NCBI GenBank assembly: GCA_964036315.1 | Contig: OZ038511.1 | Coordinates: 703,729-767,728 of the forward strand | DNA: 64,000 nucleotides | Origin: Acanthosepion esculentum | Taxonomy: Eukaryota > Mollusca > Cephalopoda > Sepiida > Sepiidae | Direction of reading: 5' to 3' | Shown here: positions 54,750 through 64,000 of the stretch, piece by piece | How positions within the stretch are numbered: the stretch's first letter is position 1 | Layout of the letters: each line of letters begins with the position of its first letter | Notes under the pieces: model-generated | What the model saw: the letters and a program-made list of their open reading frames with translations, nothing else | What the model was told of the DNA's origin: nothing | The model's database searches: none | Translations under genes and position numbers: made by a program

Positions 54750-55180
54750 TTCTACTGACACATCATTTAATGATGATGATAGAAGTACTGAAAATGAGTA
54801 TCAGAGTTTTGATAATGAAGACGGCAAATTTTATAGATTTGAAGATGAATCATATTTTAATGGTAACTGTACTGTTTTCTTCAATTGTAATAATTGCTTG
54901 ATTTTTGTTTTGTTTTCTTATCTTTGGATATAATAAAGATTTTATAGGCTCATGTTCTTTTTTTCCTATTATTTTTTGTTTAATTATAATCATGGCTTGT
55001 TTAACCAAAATAATACCTCATAAATATAACCTAGGCTGTACCATTTACTAATAATTTTACTAATTACTAATTTTTTCTCGACTTGCCCTGCTGAAATTGG
55101 GGTGCGTCTTATACACTGTCAAATACGGTACATTACAAATAAATATAAATATAATTTATATAAAACAAGTTTTATAGATT
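54750..55180 (+). mobile_element. possible pogo-like transposon 3' end
   Basis: 54753-54855 reads an acidic peptide (TDTSFNDDDRSTENEYQSFD), similar to the acidic tail of some pogo/jerky-type transposases. The segment ends in GGGGTGCGTCTTATACACTG, TCAAATACGGTA, which looks like a DNA-transposon terminus followed by a TA. No helix-turn-helix or catalytic part is present. The assignment is by resemblance only. Confidence 0.35.
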
Positions 55181-55530
55181 TTATAGATTTGAAGATGAAT
55201 CATATTTTAATGGTAACTGTACTGTTTTCTTCAATTGTAATAATTGCTTGATTTTTGTTTTGTTTTCTTATCTTTGGATATAATAAAGATTTTATAGGCT
55301 CATGTTCTTTTTTTCCTATTATTTTTTGTTTAATTATAATCATGGCTTGTTTAACCAAAATAATACCTCATAAATATAACCTAGGCTGTACCATTTACTA
55401 ATAATTTTACTAATTACTAATTTTTTCTCGACTTGCCCTGCTGAAATTGGGGTGCGTCTTATACACTGTCAAATACGGTACATTACAAATAAATATAAAT
55501 ATAATTTATATAAAACAAGTTTTATTAAAT
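54831..55530 (+). repeat. perfect 350-bp tandem duplication
   Basis: 54831-55180 and 55181-55530 are identical at every position I compared. GAAGATGAATCATATTTTAA starts at 54841 and 55191, and CAAATACGGTACATTACAAA recurs 350 bp apart. The unit includes the putative transposon terminus. Absence of differences means a very recent duplication or an assembly artefact. Confidence 0.9.
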
Positions 55531-56165
55531 TCACCTGACAAAGTTATGTCTGATATTTTTCTTGTATTTTCCTATTTTCAAATAAGTAGCTTTGCTCATC
55601 CAGATCAAAATTCTAGATCAACTGTTCACATTTTCTGTTTTGATTCAAGTATTTTTGACTGTCTCCATCATGATCAAGTTCTTAATGTTGTCAGTCTCAT
55701 AGACAAAGCTTTTGAGAGCTTGAAATTGGCAATTTTTGGGCTGCTACATATCAAATTTAAATAGAGTTGTATTGTTTAAGTGATTTTAAAACATGTAAAT
55801 ACCCCTAGCTTATTAAACAAGAGAAATGAATTGATGGTTACATGTAGGCTTAAAAATAAATATCTGTTTAAATACGTTGATCCATATTAATTTTTATGAT
55901 AAATTATGGTTTATTTTTAAGTGAAATTATGGTTTGTTTGTTTTTGTTTGCTTGTATTATAAAAGTAATCTCCCTTTAATAAAAAATTAATATTCACAAC
56001 TTTGTAATTTTTTTTAACATATATATACAAATTCGGTTTATTTGAAATGCTAAATATAATTTTTAAAATTAAAAAACTGTTATCTGAGTAGAATATATAA
56101 CTGCACCAACATTGCAATAAGCCAAGATATTTAAAAAAATTTAAATTGTATAACAGCCAGTCTAT
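55531..56165. other. unassigned AT-rich sequence
   Basis: The open frame ending at 55764 starts inside the duplicated unit. Its unique part (VFSYFQISSFAHPDQNS) resembles nothing known. No other feature is supported. Confidence 0.4.
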
Positions 56166-56169
56166 ACTC

Positions 56170-56212
56170 AGCATCTGAAGATTGCATTGTGCATGACACT
56201 CCAAATCATGCT
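56170..56212 (+). ncRNA. hammerhead-like motif at a Penelope-like terminus (copy b)
   Basis: Plus strand order: AGCAU, CUGAAGA, UUGCAUUGUGCAU (hairpin UGCA…UGCA), GACA, CUCCAAA, UC, AUGCU. Stem I is five perfect pairs (AGCAU with AUGCU). The GAAA box is mutated to GACA, so this copy should be inactive. It shares its sequence with copy a at 54699-54742 and lies just before (TA)n at 56230-56279. Confidence 0.5.
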
Positions 56213-56225
56213 ATTGGTGAGGATT

Positions 56226-56229
<4 letters not shown>

Positions 56230-56279
<50 letters not shown>
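56230..56279. repeat. (TA)n array between two Penelope-type termini
   Basis: About 25 TA units, with a Penelope-type end on the left (plus) and the 3' end of a minus-strand copy on the right. Confidence 0.95.
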
Positions 56280-56283
<4 letters not shown>

Positions 56284-56374
56284 TAAAATGTGCTATATTT
56301 ATGGAATAAAGTGCTCAATATCAGAGATAGAGTGTGTGTAAATATAAAATTGAACATAGAAATCAACACTTAGA

Positions 56375-56413
56375 GGCGACAGTCTGTTTCATGCTAGATG
56401 CAATCGTCAGGCC
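56375..56413 (-). ncRNA. hammerhead-like motif at the PLE-1 3' end (copy d)
   Basis: Minus strand: GGC, CUGACGA, UUGCAUCUAGCAU (hairpin UGC…GCA), GAAA, CAGACUG, UC, GCC. Stem I has three G-C pairs, and CAG and CUG can pair as stem III. The core bases CUGANGA, GAAA and GUC are all present, but the first stem II pair is U-U. It is attached to a recognisable Penelope-like copy, which links these motifs to that class. Confidence 0.5.
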
Positions 56414-57189
56414 ATGAGTGCTGTTATTTTTCTCGGCTATTTATATATACCGGTCAGTGGTGCATTGTGTGTAGTCTATTTGGGCGGTTATTTTACCGGA
56501 AGTCGTTTATTTGTTTATTTATTTATTTGGGTCAAATTATTTTGCTTGTTTTTATTTTATTTTATTTTTTTTATCTTATATATTTATTTATTTATTATTT
56601 TTATTTTGATCAGTGTTTTTATTAACGTAATAAAAATTTGTTTATATAGCTTATTTAATAGTTTTGTTTTGGTTTGGGAAGATAAAGCTATTTGTTCAAT
56701 TTTGGGGTTGATTGTTGTGGTTTGTTCTGAATATTATTTTGGCGGGAACAGTTTTTAATTTATTTATTTGGATTGATTATCTTTATTTGTTTTTTCTAAA
56801 TGGCTAGTTTATCGGTATCGGTTCTTAGTTTATTTATATATTTGGATGTATTTAGATCAATTTATTATACTTGTTGTTATTTATTTGTTACACTGTATAT
56901 TTTCTCTTTTTGGTTTTCGATTTTTAAGTAACGCAGTATATTATTTTTTAATCATTTTTTTTTATCGTTATATAACTGTTATAGCTATTTTTCGTCCGAT
57001 ATTTTGTTTTGATTTTTATAATCTAATATTTTGGTTATAATAGTTTGCTAATTTGTTTATTATTTACTTTATTTATTGATTTTGTTCTTTATTTTTTATT
57101 CTATTTCGTCTATTCTAACAGGTGTGATTTGGTAATTTGTTTGGATTAATTTATTTCGCTTATTTTATTGTCATTTTGTTTGTTTATGT

Positions 57190-57610
57190 ATTTATTTATT
57201 TTTTCCGTTTTCGATTTTTAAGTAACGTAGTAAAAATTTGTTTTCATGTCTGCATTTTGAGATTAGCTCGGATCTTTTATTTAATAATTTATTTTGGTCT
57301 GGGAAGGTCATGATAGCTATTTTTTCCTCCAAGCAAAAGTTGCAAGTTTTTGATTGGCTGATGATCTTTTCCTTATTTTCCAAGATATTTTTGGTGTGGT
57401 GTGCGTTTTGTTTTTTATTTCCCAGATATACTTAGAAAGCATTGTGCTGTTCGCATATTTACTATTTGTGAAAGATGTTTTGTGTACTTAATTTCTTTGT
57501 TTCCAGGGTCCTTCAGTTACTCCTATGTATACTTTTTCTTCATTATCTGGTGATTTTATCGTGGCTTGGTAGATTACGTTGTTTTGTAAACAATTACCGT
57601 TTAAGGGACA
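57190..57610 (-). pseudogene. GIY-YIG endonuclease domain of PLE-1
   Basis: This domain nicks target DNA in Penelope-like elements. Visible parts: cysteine-rich CxCR…CPLxxxC before the domain; VIYQATIKS then KVYIGVTEG, the GIY and YIG half-motifs in the form [21 protein letters not shown]; then [11 protein letters not shown] and [20 protein letters not shown] at the end. One stop interrupts it just after WKQRN. The last 63 codons (57383-57192) are open. Confidence 0.82.
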
Positions 57611-58164
57611 TTCATTTTTTATTCTGCAGTTGCACGTTGGTTTAATTTATTCGTGTGGTTAGTTGATAATTTTCCTGTTGTGCTTTTTTATTATTTGTGC
57701 CATGTTCTCGTTCCAACTGTAGCTGATTTTACTGTGTTTTTGTTGAAAGTTTTGTGTCGGGTGCTTGATTCCGGGAAGTGTTTGTGTAAAAGTTTGAAGA
57801 ATATTTTTCCTACGGTTGTTTTTACGTTTTTGCTGTATGTATGTGAGTGTTGCTGGGAATCCGCTATCTTTTAGGGCTGTTTTGTAGTCTTTCTTAGCTT
57901 TCTTAAATATAGATTCATTGAAGGAATTGTCGGAAAGCCTGCGGTTAATCGATTTTGGTATCTGTTTGATTATGGAAGGCGGGTGGTTGGAAGATGTGTG
58001 TATATAGAGTGGTTTATCATTGGGTTTTCTGTATGGTTTATATGTACCTTTTCTTAGGTTGAAGGTAACATCTAGAAAATCTACTTCATTTAGGTTAGTT
58101 TTTATATCTATGTTGAATCCGTTATTTTTGAAAATCTTTATTATTGCTTTTCTGTTTAGGTTAG

Positions 58165-59390
58165 AATATGTTTTATTTAACTACAATTTTAAAATATTTT
58201 CACTTTTAATTTTTAATAGACTATATTTCTTTTTAAAACAAGTAAATGTATTAGAATTACTTACAGTATGTAAAATTATTTTTTCATATCAAGTATAAGT
58301 ATGTATATTACCAGGTCACATTTTAAAAAATTTTATATTTAAATATTATTTAAGTAAAATTTATGACAATGACAGCACAAAATAGCTAATTTATTTCTCT
58401 GATTCTGTAAACTTTTATTTTTTTATAAACTTAGTAATATATAGTTTCTCATGTATGTACAAAGGACATGGGTCATTTAATGGCCTACATATTCTAGCTT
58501 TTCATATTAATTTCATTAATAGGTAGGTGTTTTATTGGATTCTTTTAAGTGCTTGAAGTACTTTGAGAGAGGTGTTAAGGTTAGAATATGTTTTATTTAA
58601 ATACAATTTTAAAAGATGTTAGGTTAGAATTCATTTTATTTAACTACAATTTTAAAAAACAATTTCAAAATATTTTCACTGTTAATTTTAATAGACTATA
58701 TTTTTTTATAAAACAAGTAAATTTAATAGAATTACTTAGTGTATATAAAATTATTTTTTCATATCAAATATAAGTATGTATATTACCAGGTCGCACTTTT
58801 TAATTTTATTTTTTATATATTATTTAAGGAAAGTTTTTGACAATGACGGCACAAAATAGCTATTTCATTTCTCTGATTCAGTAAATTTTTATTTTTTATA
58901 AACTTAATAATATATAGTTTCTCATGTATGCACAGAGGACATGGGTCATTTAATGACCTACATATTCTAGCTTTTCTTATTAACTTCCATTTTACTATAG
59001 GTGTTTTATTGGATTCTTTTAAGTGCCAGAAGTACTTTGAGAGAGATGTTTGATTTTTATATTTATTTATCCTAAATGAACTTTGATGTTGGTTGAACAT
59101 TGTTTTGAACTCATGGCTTGTGCAAGCTATATATATTTTTATGTTTTCAGGATTTTTAATAGAAGATATATTGCATTGGTATACTAATGATTCCGTGCAA
59201 CATTTATTTTGTAGAGGACAGTTATGAGGGTTTCTACAGTTGCATAATTTTTGTTTATCCTCATCAATTTTTATTTTTATTTTTCCATTGTCTAAAATTT
59301 TTTGGTTCTGGTGTAAGTGTTTATTTAAGATATATATATTACTTTTAACTGAATGGGTGGATTTATTTATGTAGTGCCTTCTTCCATACT
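58165..59390 (-). mobile_element. second Penelope-like element (PLE-2, minus) with a partial tandem duplicate
   Basis: Minus strand from 59390: linker SNIYILNKHLHQNQKILDNG, cysteine cluster CNCRNPHNCPLQNKCC near 59240, LVYQCNISS and KIYIACTSHEF (GIY and YIG half-motifs, Gly of YIG changed to Ala). Then SKYFWHLKESN, CPLCIHEKLYIIKF near 58910 and LLNQRNEIAILCRHC near 58850. The downstream part (58620-59050) is repeated at 58150-58575 with an offset of about 470 bp and roughly 90% identity. PLE-2 differs clearly from PLE-1 in sequence, so two Penelope lineages are present. The frame is open from 59100 to 58813. Confidence 0.8.
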
Positions 59391-59424
59391 TTTATGCATT
59401 ATACTTTTTATTTTTCAGTAAAAA

Positions 59425-59530
59425 ATAAAAATAAAATCATACTTGATAATAGCTAAAAGTATAGCCAAAAGTGTTCTACATGCACACACACACACACACA
59501 TATATATACATATATATATATATATATATT
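59425..59530. repeat. dispersed repeat fragment with (CA)n(TA)n
   Basis: 59430-59475 (AAAATCATACTTGATAATAG, then CTAAAAGTATAGCCAAAAGT) is related to 60360-60395 and, inverted, to 60040-60075 and 9740-9770. A compound microsatellite follows at about 59485-59530. Confidence 0.65.
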
Positions 59531-59633
59531 ATAGTCAAAAAGGAAAGAACAGTAAGATAATATGATCCGGTGTTCTTATTCATATTTTTATTTTTACAAA
59601 ACAGTGCTCAATGTAAATTTACAGAGCATAAAT

Positions 59634-59852
59634 ATTATAAATTAACTGATTTAAAAATATGGTTTCATCGCTACACAGGAATTAGTTCTGTTTCATCTTC
59701 AAGCAAATTTTGGAACCAAAATTCACTTGAAGATGAAACAGAACTAAGGCATTTGATTTAATTATATAATTGAATTTAAAGTTTTTAGTTTCTGTTTTTG
59801 AAACATGGTAAGTCCTGTGTAGTGATGAAACCATATTTTTAAATCAGTTAAT

Positions 59853-59859
<7 letters not shown>
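59634..59859. repeat. nested foldback repeat (two pairs of inverted arms)
   Basis: The outer arms 59634-59680 and 59813-59859 are reverse complements over 47 bp with about one mismatch (ATGGTTTCATCGCTACACAG against CTGTGTAGTGATGAAACCAT). The inner arms 59682-59703 and 59726-59747 are perfect over 22 bp (TTAGTTCTGTTTCATCTTCA). The DNA or its RNA could form a long two-part hairpin. It runs into (TA)n at 59859-59900. A plus-strand frame across it is not a gene. CTTGAAGATGAAACAG recalls the other Penelope-type termini, but no full hammerhead core fits. Confidence 0.85.

Positions 59860-59900
<41 letters not shown>
59859..59900. repeat. (TA)n array
   Basis: About 21 TA units at the edge of the foldback repeat. 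Confidence 0.95.
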
Positions 59901-59903
<3 letters not shown>

Positions 59904-59984
59904 TTGTTCAAAAGTCATGAACGAGTTATTGTAATTAAGCTTTTATTTAATTTTCCTTGTGTTCTCATATTTTTTTTCTTTTCA

Positions 59985-60231
59985 GGATGTAAATTAGGTA
60001 GAAATTGTTCAAATGTTTTGTATGTCTAATCGCTTTCATCCATATCCTTAGCCATTATCAAGGATGATTTTATTTTAATTTTAACCCAATCTATGGGTTG
60101 TTTTACGTACGCATCTAGAGTTATAGGGATGTTTTATTTTCCAATTTATGCCCTGAAAAATTATAAAATGCAAGAAAAATTAAATAAAAAAACGTAACCG
60201 CAGTACCTTGTCAGTCTTTTTAATGAAACTA

Positions 60232-60276
<45 letters not shown>

Positions 60277-60400
60277 TATAGTCTATTTGGGCAGCAGCCT
60301 TACTTTTATACACGTTTCATTGAATGTGACAGACAAAAGACAAAGCAAAAAAAGTAAAAATAAAATCCTCCTTGATAATGGCTAAAAGTATATTTTACAT
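59985..60400. repeat. dispersed repeat pair in inverted orientation around (TA)n
   Basis: 60045-60075 (GCCATTATCAAGGATGATTT) is inverted in 60363-60395 (AATCCTCCTTGATAATGGC). Between them lie unrelated sequence and (TA)n at about 60234-60280. 60290-60335 (TTGGGCAGCAGCCTTACTTT, CATTGAATGTGACAGACAA) matches 63645-63695 in the same orientation. The family could not be named. Confidence 0.65.
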
Positions 60401-60409
60401 ATTTCCTTT

Positions 60410-60596
60410 TCATGGGTGTGTTAAGAGAGTATAGAAACTGTCTGTAATTAACGACCCCCCCCTGAAATGGATCTCAAATGAATTAGCCAAAAGTGCTTGG
60501 AACAATAATCATTAATGTCAGTTTCTACACTCCAAAAGGAAAACTGTAAAAACATAAAAAATTTTCCTCATCAGTAACATTCAATGAAACGTGTGT

Positions 60597-60600
<4 letters not shown>
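60410..60600. repeat. dispersed repeat fragment, related to window end
   Basis: 60479-60520 (AATTAGCCAAAAGTGCTTGG, ACAATAATCATTAATG) resembles 63936-63985 (AATTGGCTGAAAGCATTTGA, ACAATAATCATTAGAA). 60568-60598 is an inverted match to 60310-60325 (CATTCAATGAAACGTGT). Confidence 0.5.

Positions 60601-60665
<65 letters not shown>
60596..60665. repeat. compound (CA)n(TA)n microsatellite
   Basis: Long CA tract with one ATA interruption, then six TA units. Confidence 0.95.
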
Positions 60666-60837
60666 ATCACTAGCTTATAGTTGATATTTGAGACAAGGAA
60701 AGAGTCATCATTTCAAATACTGATTTTTTTGTCATGTAAACCTCCCTACAAAGTTGGAAATGAGTAAAACAGAATCTGATACCCTTTTCCTCTATCTAGT
60801 CTTGTTATAGCTGAGTATCTATATATGTGTTTGTATA

Positions 60838-61037
60838 CCAGATGTAACAGCAAAATTCTCCAATTGTTAGATTAAACTTTGGCATGTACCTTAAAAATGA
60901 TTAAAGATATCTTACTAGAATTCTCCAAGGTTTTTATAACACTATCAGACTCTACTTTGAGCAATAAGAATGTGTAATTATTATCCAAACTTAACAGAAG
61001 AATTGTGATGAAATCGATCATAAACAAAAATGACATT
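60838..61037 (+). mobile_element. left end of a Tc1-like element, copy 2
   Basis: Matches 19739-19942 in the same orientation. It has CCAGATGTAACAGCAAAATT, ATGATTAAAGATATCTTACT and GGTTTTTATAACACTATC, then GTGATGAAATCGATCATAAA, with roughly 88% identity. A TA precedes it. Similarity stops after AATGACA, so only the end of the element is present. Confidence 0.75.
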
Positions 61038-61689
61038 AAAGTGTTTTTTAAGATGACAGATTTTATTCAGTGTTGAAATTAGAAAAAATTCTCCTAAATT
61101 TACATTTTAGGCCAGTTTTCTAAGAGAATTAAATGAAGGACATTGTTTTCTCAGTTACTGGAGAATCATAATTTAATAAGGATTCAAATCAATCATTTAT
61201 GAAATGGATTTTATGTCATGCCAGGGTTAGGGATGTCAACATTAACGTTTGTATAGTTAAAGAACAAGAGTCAGTGTCATATTTCTGAATGTTATGTAAT
61301 ATTGAAGGCAATCACTTAACAAAGGCAATAGAGGACAGTATTTGGGATCATGGTCAGATATGTGACAAGTGCAATTTATTAATAAATGGGGAGGGGAAAA
61401 ACATAAAACAAAATCTAACCTCAGCAACATAACTCACAATGTTATATGTAAAAACTGAATCAATTCCAAGGAAAGATCTTGAAACAGTTTGAAGTCTTAT
61501 GCTTTAACAATTTTAAATATTTTTGCTATCTTCATTTTTGACCATTTTTTTTGCTTTGACAGTATTTTATTGGGTCTCTTCTCTGACCCTCTTCAGGTGA
61601 TTCTGATGATCCTGTTCCTATGAAAAAAAAAAAAAAAAAGAATCCAAACTGGTATGTGCAGAAAACAGGAGAATATACCAGCAAAAACA
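61038..61689. other. unassigned AT-rich sequence
   Basis: Contains an A18 run at about 61622-61640. No gene is supported. Confidence 0.4.
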
Positions 61690-62560
61690 TTACAAGCAAA
61701 GATTTGTATATGTAAAGAGATTTGTTTTGATCTGGGAATCAATAATCAAGCAGATCTCACAATTAATTAACCACAGGTTATCTGACAATTCTCCGAGCAA
61801 AACCATCTTCAAAGACAGCAAGAACGTTTATGAAACAGCCCTAAAAGATAGTGGATTCCCGGCAACACTCATATACACACCATACAGTACAAAAATGCCA
61901 GCAGGAAAAGAAACATGATATGATTCAATCTACCATACAACACAAATGGATAAACAAATATAGGAAAAATATTCATTAAACACATATGCAAACATTTCCC
62001 CGTATCAAGCACTCTGCACAAGATATTTAACAAAAACACAGTAAAAATCAGCTGCACTGAGAATATGACCCAGATAATAAAAAAGCACAACAGAACAACA
62101 ACCAACAAACCACCTGCACAAATCAAACACCACGTGCAACTGCAGAATAAAGAACAAACATTTCTTAAATGGAAATTAATTGCAAAACATTAAATATACC
62201 AAACTACAGAAAAATCAGCAGACAATGAAGAAAAAGTATACATAGAAGTAACTGCAGGACTCTGGAAATAGAGAAACTATGCAGACAAAACATCTTTTAT
62301 GAATAGTAAATATGCAAAAAGCACTATGCTTTTTAAAAATAGATGAAAATTAAAAACAAAAGCCAGATTTAAAAAAAAATATCATGTAAAATAAGGAAAA
62401 CAGCATCAGCCTCCAACAATAAATCCCAAAACTGTAAACTGTCTGGAGAAGAAAATAGCTATAAGCAGCTTCCTAGACCAAAATAAGTTATTAAATAAAT
62501 AATCACAATTCATCTCAAGACTGCTGGGTGTTGACCTCAATGTCCACTTTTATATATATA
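61690..62560 (+). mobile_element. third Penelope-like copy (PLE-3, plus), decayed
   Basis: Plus strand: IIKQISQLINHRLSDNSPSK near 61740, YETALKDSGFPATLIYTP near 61830, then a linker with ISPYQALCTRYLTKTQ near 61995. CNCRIKNKHFLNGN near 62135 is the cysteine cluster with its second half mutated. GIY-YIG text is heavily shifted (KYT…VTAGLWK near 62235). It ends GGGTGTTGACCTCAATGTCC, ACTTTTATATATA near 62525-62560, the Penelope-type 3' end seen at other copies. Close to PLE-1 in sequence (shared RLSDNS and ALKDSGFPATL). Confidence 0.8.
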
Positions 62561-62582
62561 TATATTGTAAAATTCCCATGTT

Positions 62583-62983
62583 CAAAACATTAATTTAAAA
62601 CAGGGCTCAATACAAAAGTAGAGCAATAAATATTTATTTATTTATTATGCACTGTTAGATTAGAACATGTACATATCCACTACAAAACTGTACATCTTGT
62701 TTTAATGTTAAAAAGTAACTTTTCTTCAGGTGGAAAATCATTTAAATCAAAATCCCTTCTTTCTCCATATATAAATCATTTCTTTTTCCATATATAAATC
62801 ATTTTTACTTTTTATGGAAAATTTTCCAAATATGGAAGTGGGAGATGTGGTGTGCTAACTGTATTTCAGAATAAAATAATTTAGTAGCATTGTGATTTCC
62901 CACCTGACGAAATGGTACTTTTTAATGTTGAAACAAGAAGTACAATTTTGTAGTGGGTATGTGCATCTTCTAATGTAACAGTG

Positions 62984-62985
<2 letters not shown>
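62583..62985. repeat. dispersed repeat copy 2 with internal hairpin
   Basis: 62583-62630 and 62888-62985 match 22300-22450 in order and strand. Between them, 62650-62740 is an inverted copy of 62888-62985 (CAAAACTGTACATCTTGTTT against AACAAGAAGTACAATTTTGT), about 85% identical. This gives a hairpin with arms of about 90 bp and a loop of about 150 bp that includes a short tandem repeat near 62765-62800 (CCATATATAAATCATTTCTT). It ends in (TA)n. Confidence 0.75.
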
Positions 62986-63059
<74 letters not shown>

Positions 63060-63060
63060 A
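62986..63060. repeat. compound (TA)n(TG)n microsatellite
   Basis: About 29 TA units then about 8 TG units. Confidence 0.95.
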
Positions 63061-63567
63061 TGTATGCATGAAGGCTGCCTTTAAAAGTAATCCTTCCCAT
63101 TTTATTATGTCTGACGTGGATGTTTGTAGACTGGCAGTAAAAGTTGAAAGTCACTGCCAATAATCTATGATTTTGGTGTCTTGATACAGCTAAAAGTCTG
63201 ACAAAATGATATATAACCTGAAAATTCATATAGACTAGAAATATATCATTTAATTCCTCAGTGGCATAATAAAAATTTTACCAAATAACTTCCAAAGATT
63301 GCTGAACCTTTATGGTGACCAAACAGTGGACATAAACACAGTTAAGTAGTGGTAATCAATTTTAGCATTGATGACAAGTTATAATTCAGACGGCCCTCCA
63401 CATTTAACAACCAATGAAATGAAGAAGACATGAGAAATCCAAAGCCTTTGGTGGAAAGCAGTGCAGTGTTGCTGAAAATATGCTCTTTTTCCAATTGTGT
63501 TTCCTCTATTATAGTTTCCATGAAAAAAAATGAGAGATATTACTTTTGAAGTATCTATTACATTTTT

Positions 63568-63628
<61 letters not shown>

Positions 63629-64000
63629 CACATATATAATATATTTGGGTAGCAACCTTTGTTTAATACATATTTCATTGAATGTGAGAGACAAGGAAAA
63701 TCTAATTGTTAGTGAAACTGTAAGATAATGGAAGCTCTCTATATAAAACAAATCAGGTCAAGCCTCAACCTTAACATATTTAACAGTGGTCATAACATGT
63801 TGGCACTCTTTTAAAAGATACCACAACATGAAATCACAGCCACATTTCTTTCAGCATGGCTTTGAATTTATGCTCTTTCCACACAATACAACAAACACTG
63901 AAGCATTAGCAATAAACCCTTTGGAAATGGCTAATGAATTGGCTGAAAGCATTTGAGACAATAATCATTAGAAATTGTTTCTATACTCGCTTAGCCTCCC
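63061..64000. other. unassigned sequence with (CA)n(TA)n and repeat fragments
   Basis: Compound microsatellite at about 63568-63640. 63645-63695 matches 60290-60335. 63936-63985 resembles 60479-60520. No gene is supported. Confidence 0.5.

Larger units (their letters stand above)
56340..58165 (-). mobile_element. Penelope-like element (PLE-1, minus), C-terminal RT, GIY-YIG and 3' end
   Basis: Minus strand, from 58165 down. First comes the RT thumb region (FKNNGFNIDIKTNLNEVDF, then LDVTFNLRKGTYKPYRKPN), then PLYIHTSSNHPPSIIKQIPK and RRLSDNSFNESIF near 57920. SGFPATLTYI lies near 57850. The linker has FNRN-type text near 57750 and YSWNENMAQII near 57700. The cysteine cluster is CNCRIKNECPLNGNC near 57620-57580. 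The GIY-YIG endonuclease has VIYQATI, VYIGVTEGPWKQR near 57520 and [12 protein letters not shown] near 57340, ending [11 protein letters not shown] near 57255. A long 3' UTR runs to about 56340. Shifts are present. The RT catalytic core is missing because PLE-2 sequence begins at 58165. Confidence 0.85.

Noticed and set aside
56398..56758. Two overlapping plus-strand hydrophobic frames that look like membrane proteins
   Set aside because: They lie in the 3' untranslated region of a minus-strand Penelope-like element, and the T-rich strand gives Phe/Leu/Ile runs by chance.
60568..60600. CTCATCAG next to ATGAAACG as a possible hammerhead
   Set aside because: The two boxes are on opposite strands relative to the required order and no stem II can form.

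Overview
This window looks like non-coding DNA from an animal, most likely a mollusc and probably an octopus-like cephalopod. That placement is an inference. It rests on the AT-rich background, the many long (TA)n arrays, and the mix of elements present: jockey-like and RTE-like LINEs, Penelope-like elements with a GIY-YIG domain, tRNA-derived SINEs, and mariner/Tc1/pogo DNA transposons. I find no complete host gene. Nearly every recognisable coding stretch belongs to a broken transposable element. One short stretch (6424-6555, minus strand) has the layout of a genuine last exon. One 5S rRNA-like pseudogene lies at 11192-11310.

Layout. 1-1766 is a 28-bp satellite. 2.5-4.2 kb holds two convergent LINE 3' ends. 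4.3-5.5 kb is an inverted-repeat structure. 8.3-9.1 kb is a minisatellite. 11.1-11.3 kb is a SINE joined to a 5S-like sequence. 11.4-14.1 kb is a LINE with endonuclease and reverse-transcriptase remnants (minus). 15.8-16.9 kb is an RTE-like LINE (plus). 19.7-20.6 kb and 22.5-23.8 kb are two Tc1/mariner-superfamily elements (minus). 26.6-27.1 kb is a promoter-like segment joined to a reverse-transcriptase scrap. 28.5-32.0 kb is a nest: a Tigger/pogo transposon between two inverted SINEs, one of them split by a solo LTR. 33.4-34.0 kb carries two tandem SINE units, each with a complete hammerhead ribozyme, followed by a palindrome of Penelope-type ends. 35.9-37.1 kb is a mariner. 38.1-40.9 kb is an internally deleted gypsy-like retrotransposon. 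42.6-44.1 kb is a Tc1-like element with long terminal inverted repeats. 48.8-50.0 kb is another LINE. 51.0-53.4 kb is a homogeneous 110-bp satellite of about 22 copies. 54.3-62.6 kb is dominated by Penelope-like fragments, their hammerhead-like termini, (TA)n arrays, a perfect 350-bp tandem duplication and several foldback repeats.

How the parts work together. The pieces are a layered record of insertions rather than a pathway. Many elements abut or are interrupted by (TA)n arrays, and several are nested in each other. The most notable system is the ribozyme-bearing retroelement set. The tandem 358-bp units at 33362-33871 have a tRNA-like Pol III head and an apparently intact type-I hammerhead. 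Similar but less regular hammerhead-like motifs recur at Penelope-like termini (23.9, 33.9, 54.5, 54.7, 56.2 and 56.4 kb). All family calls come from reading the sequence and recalling families; no database search was run.
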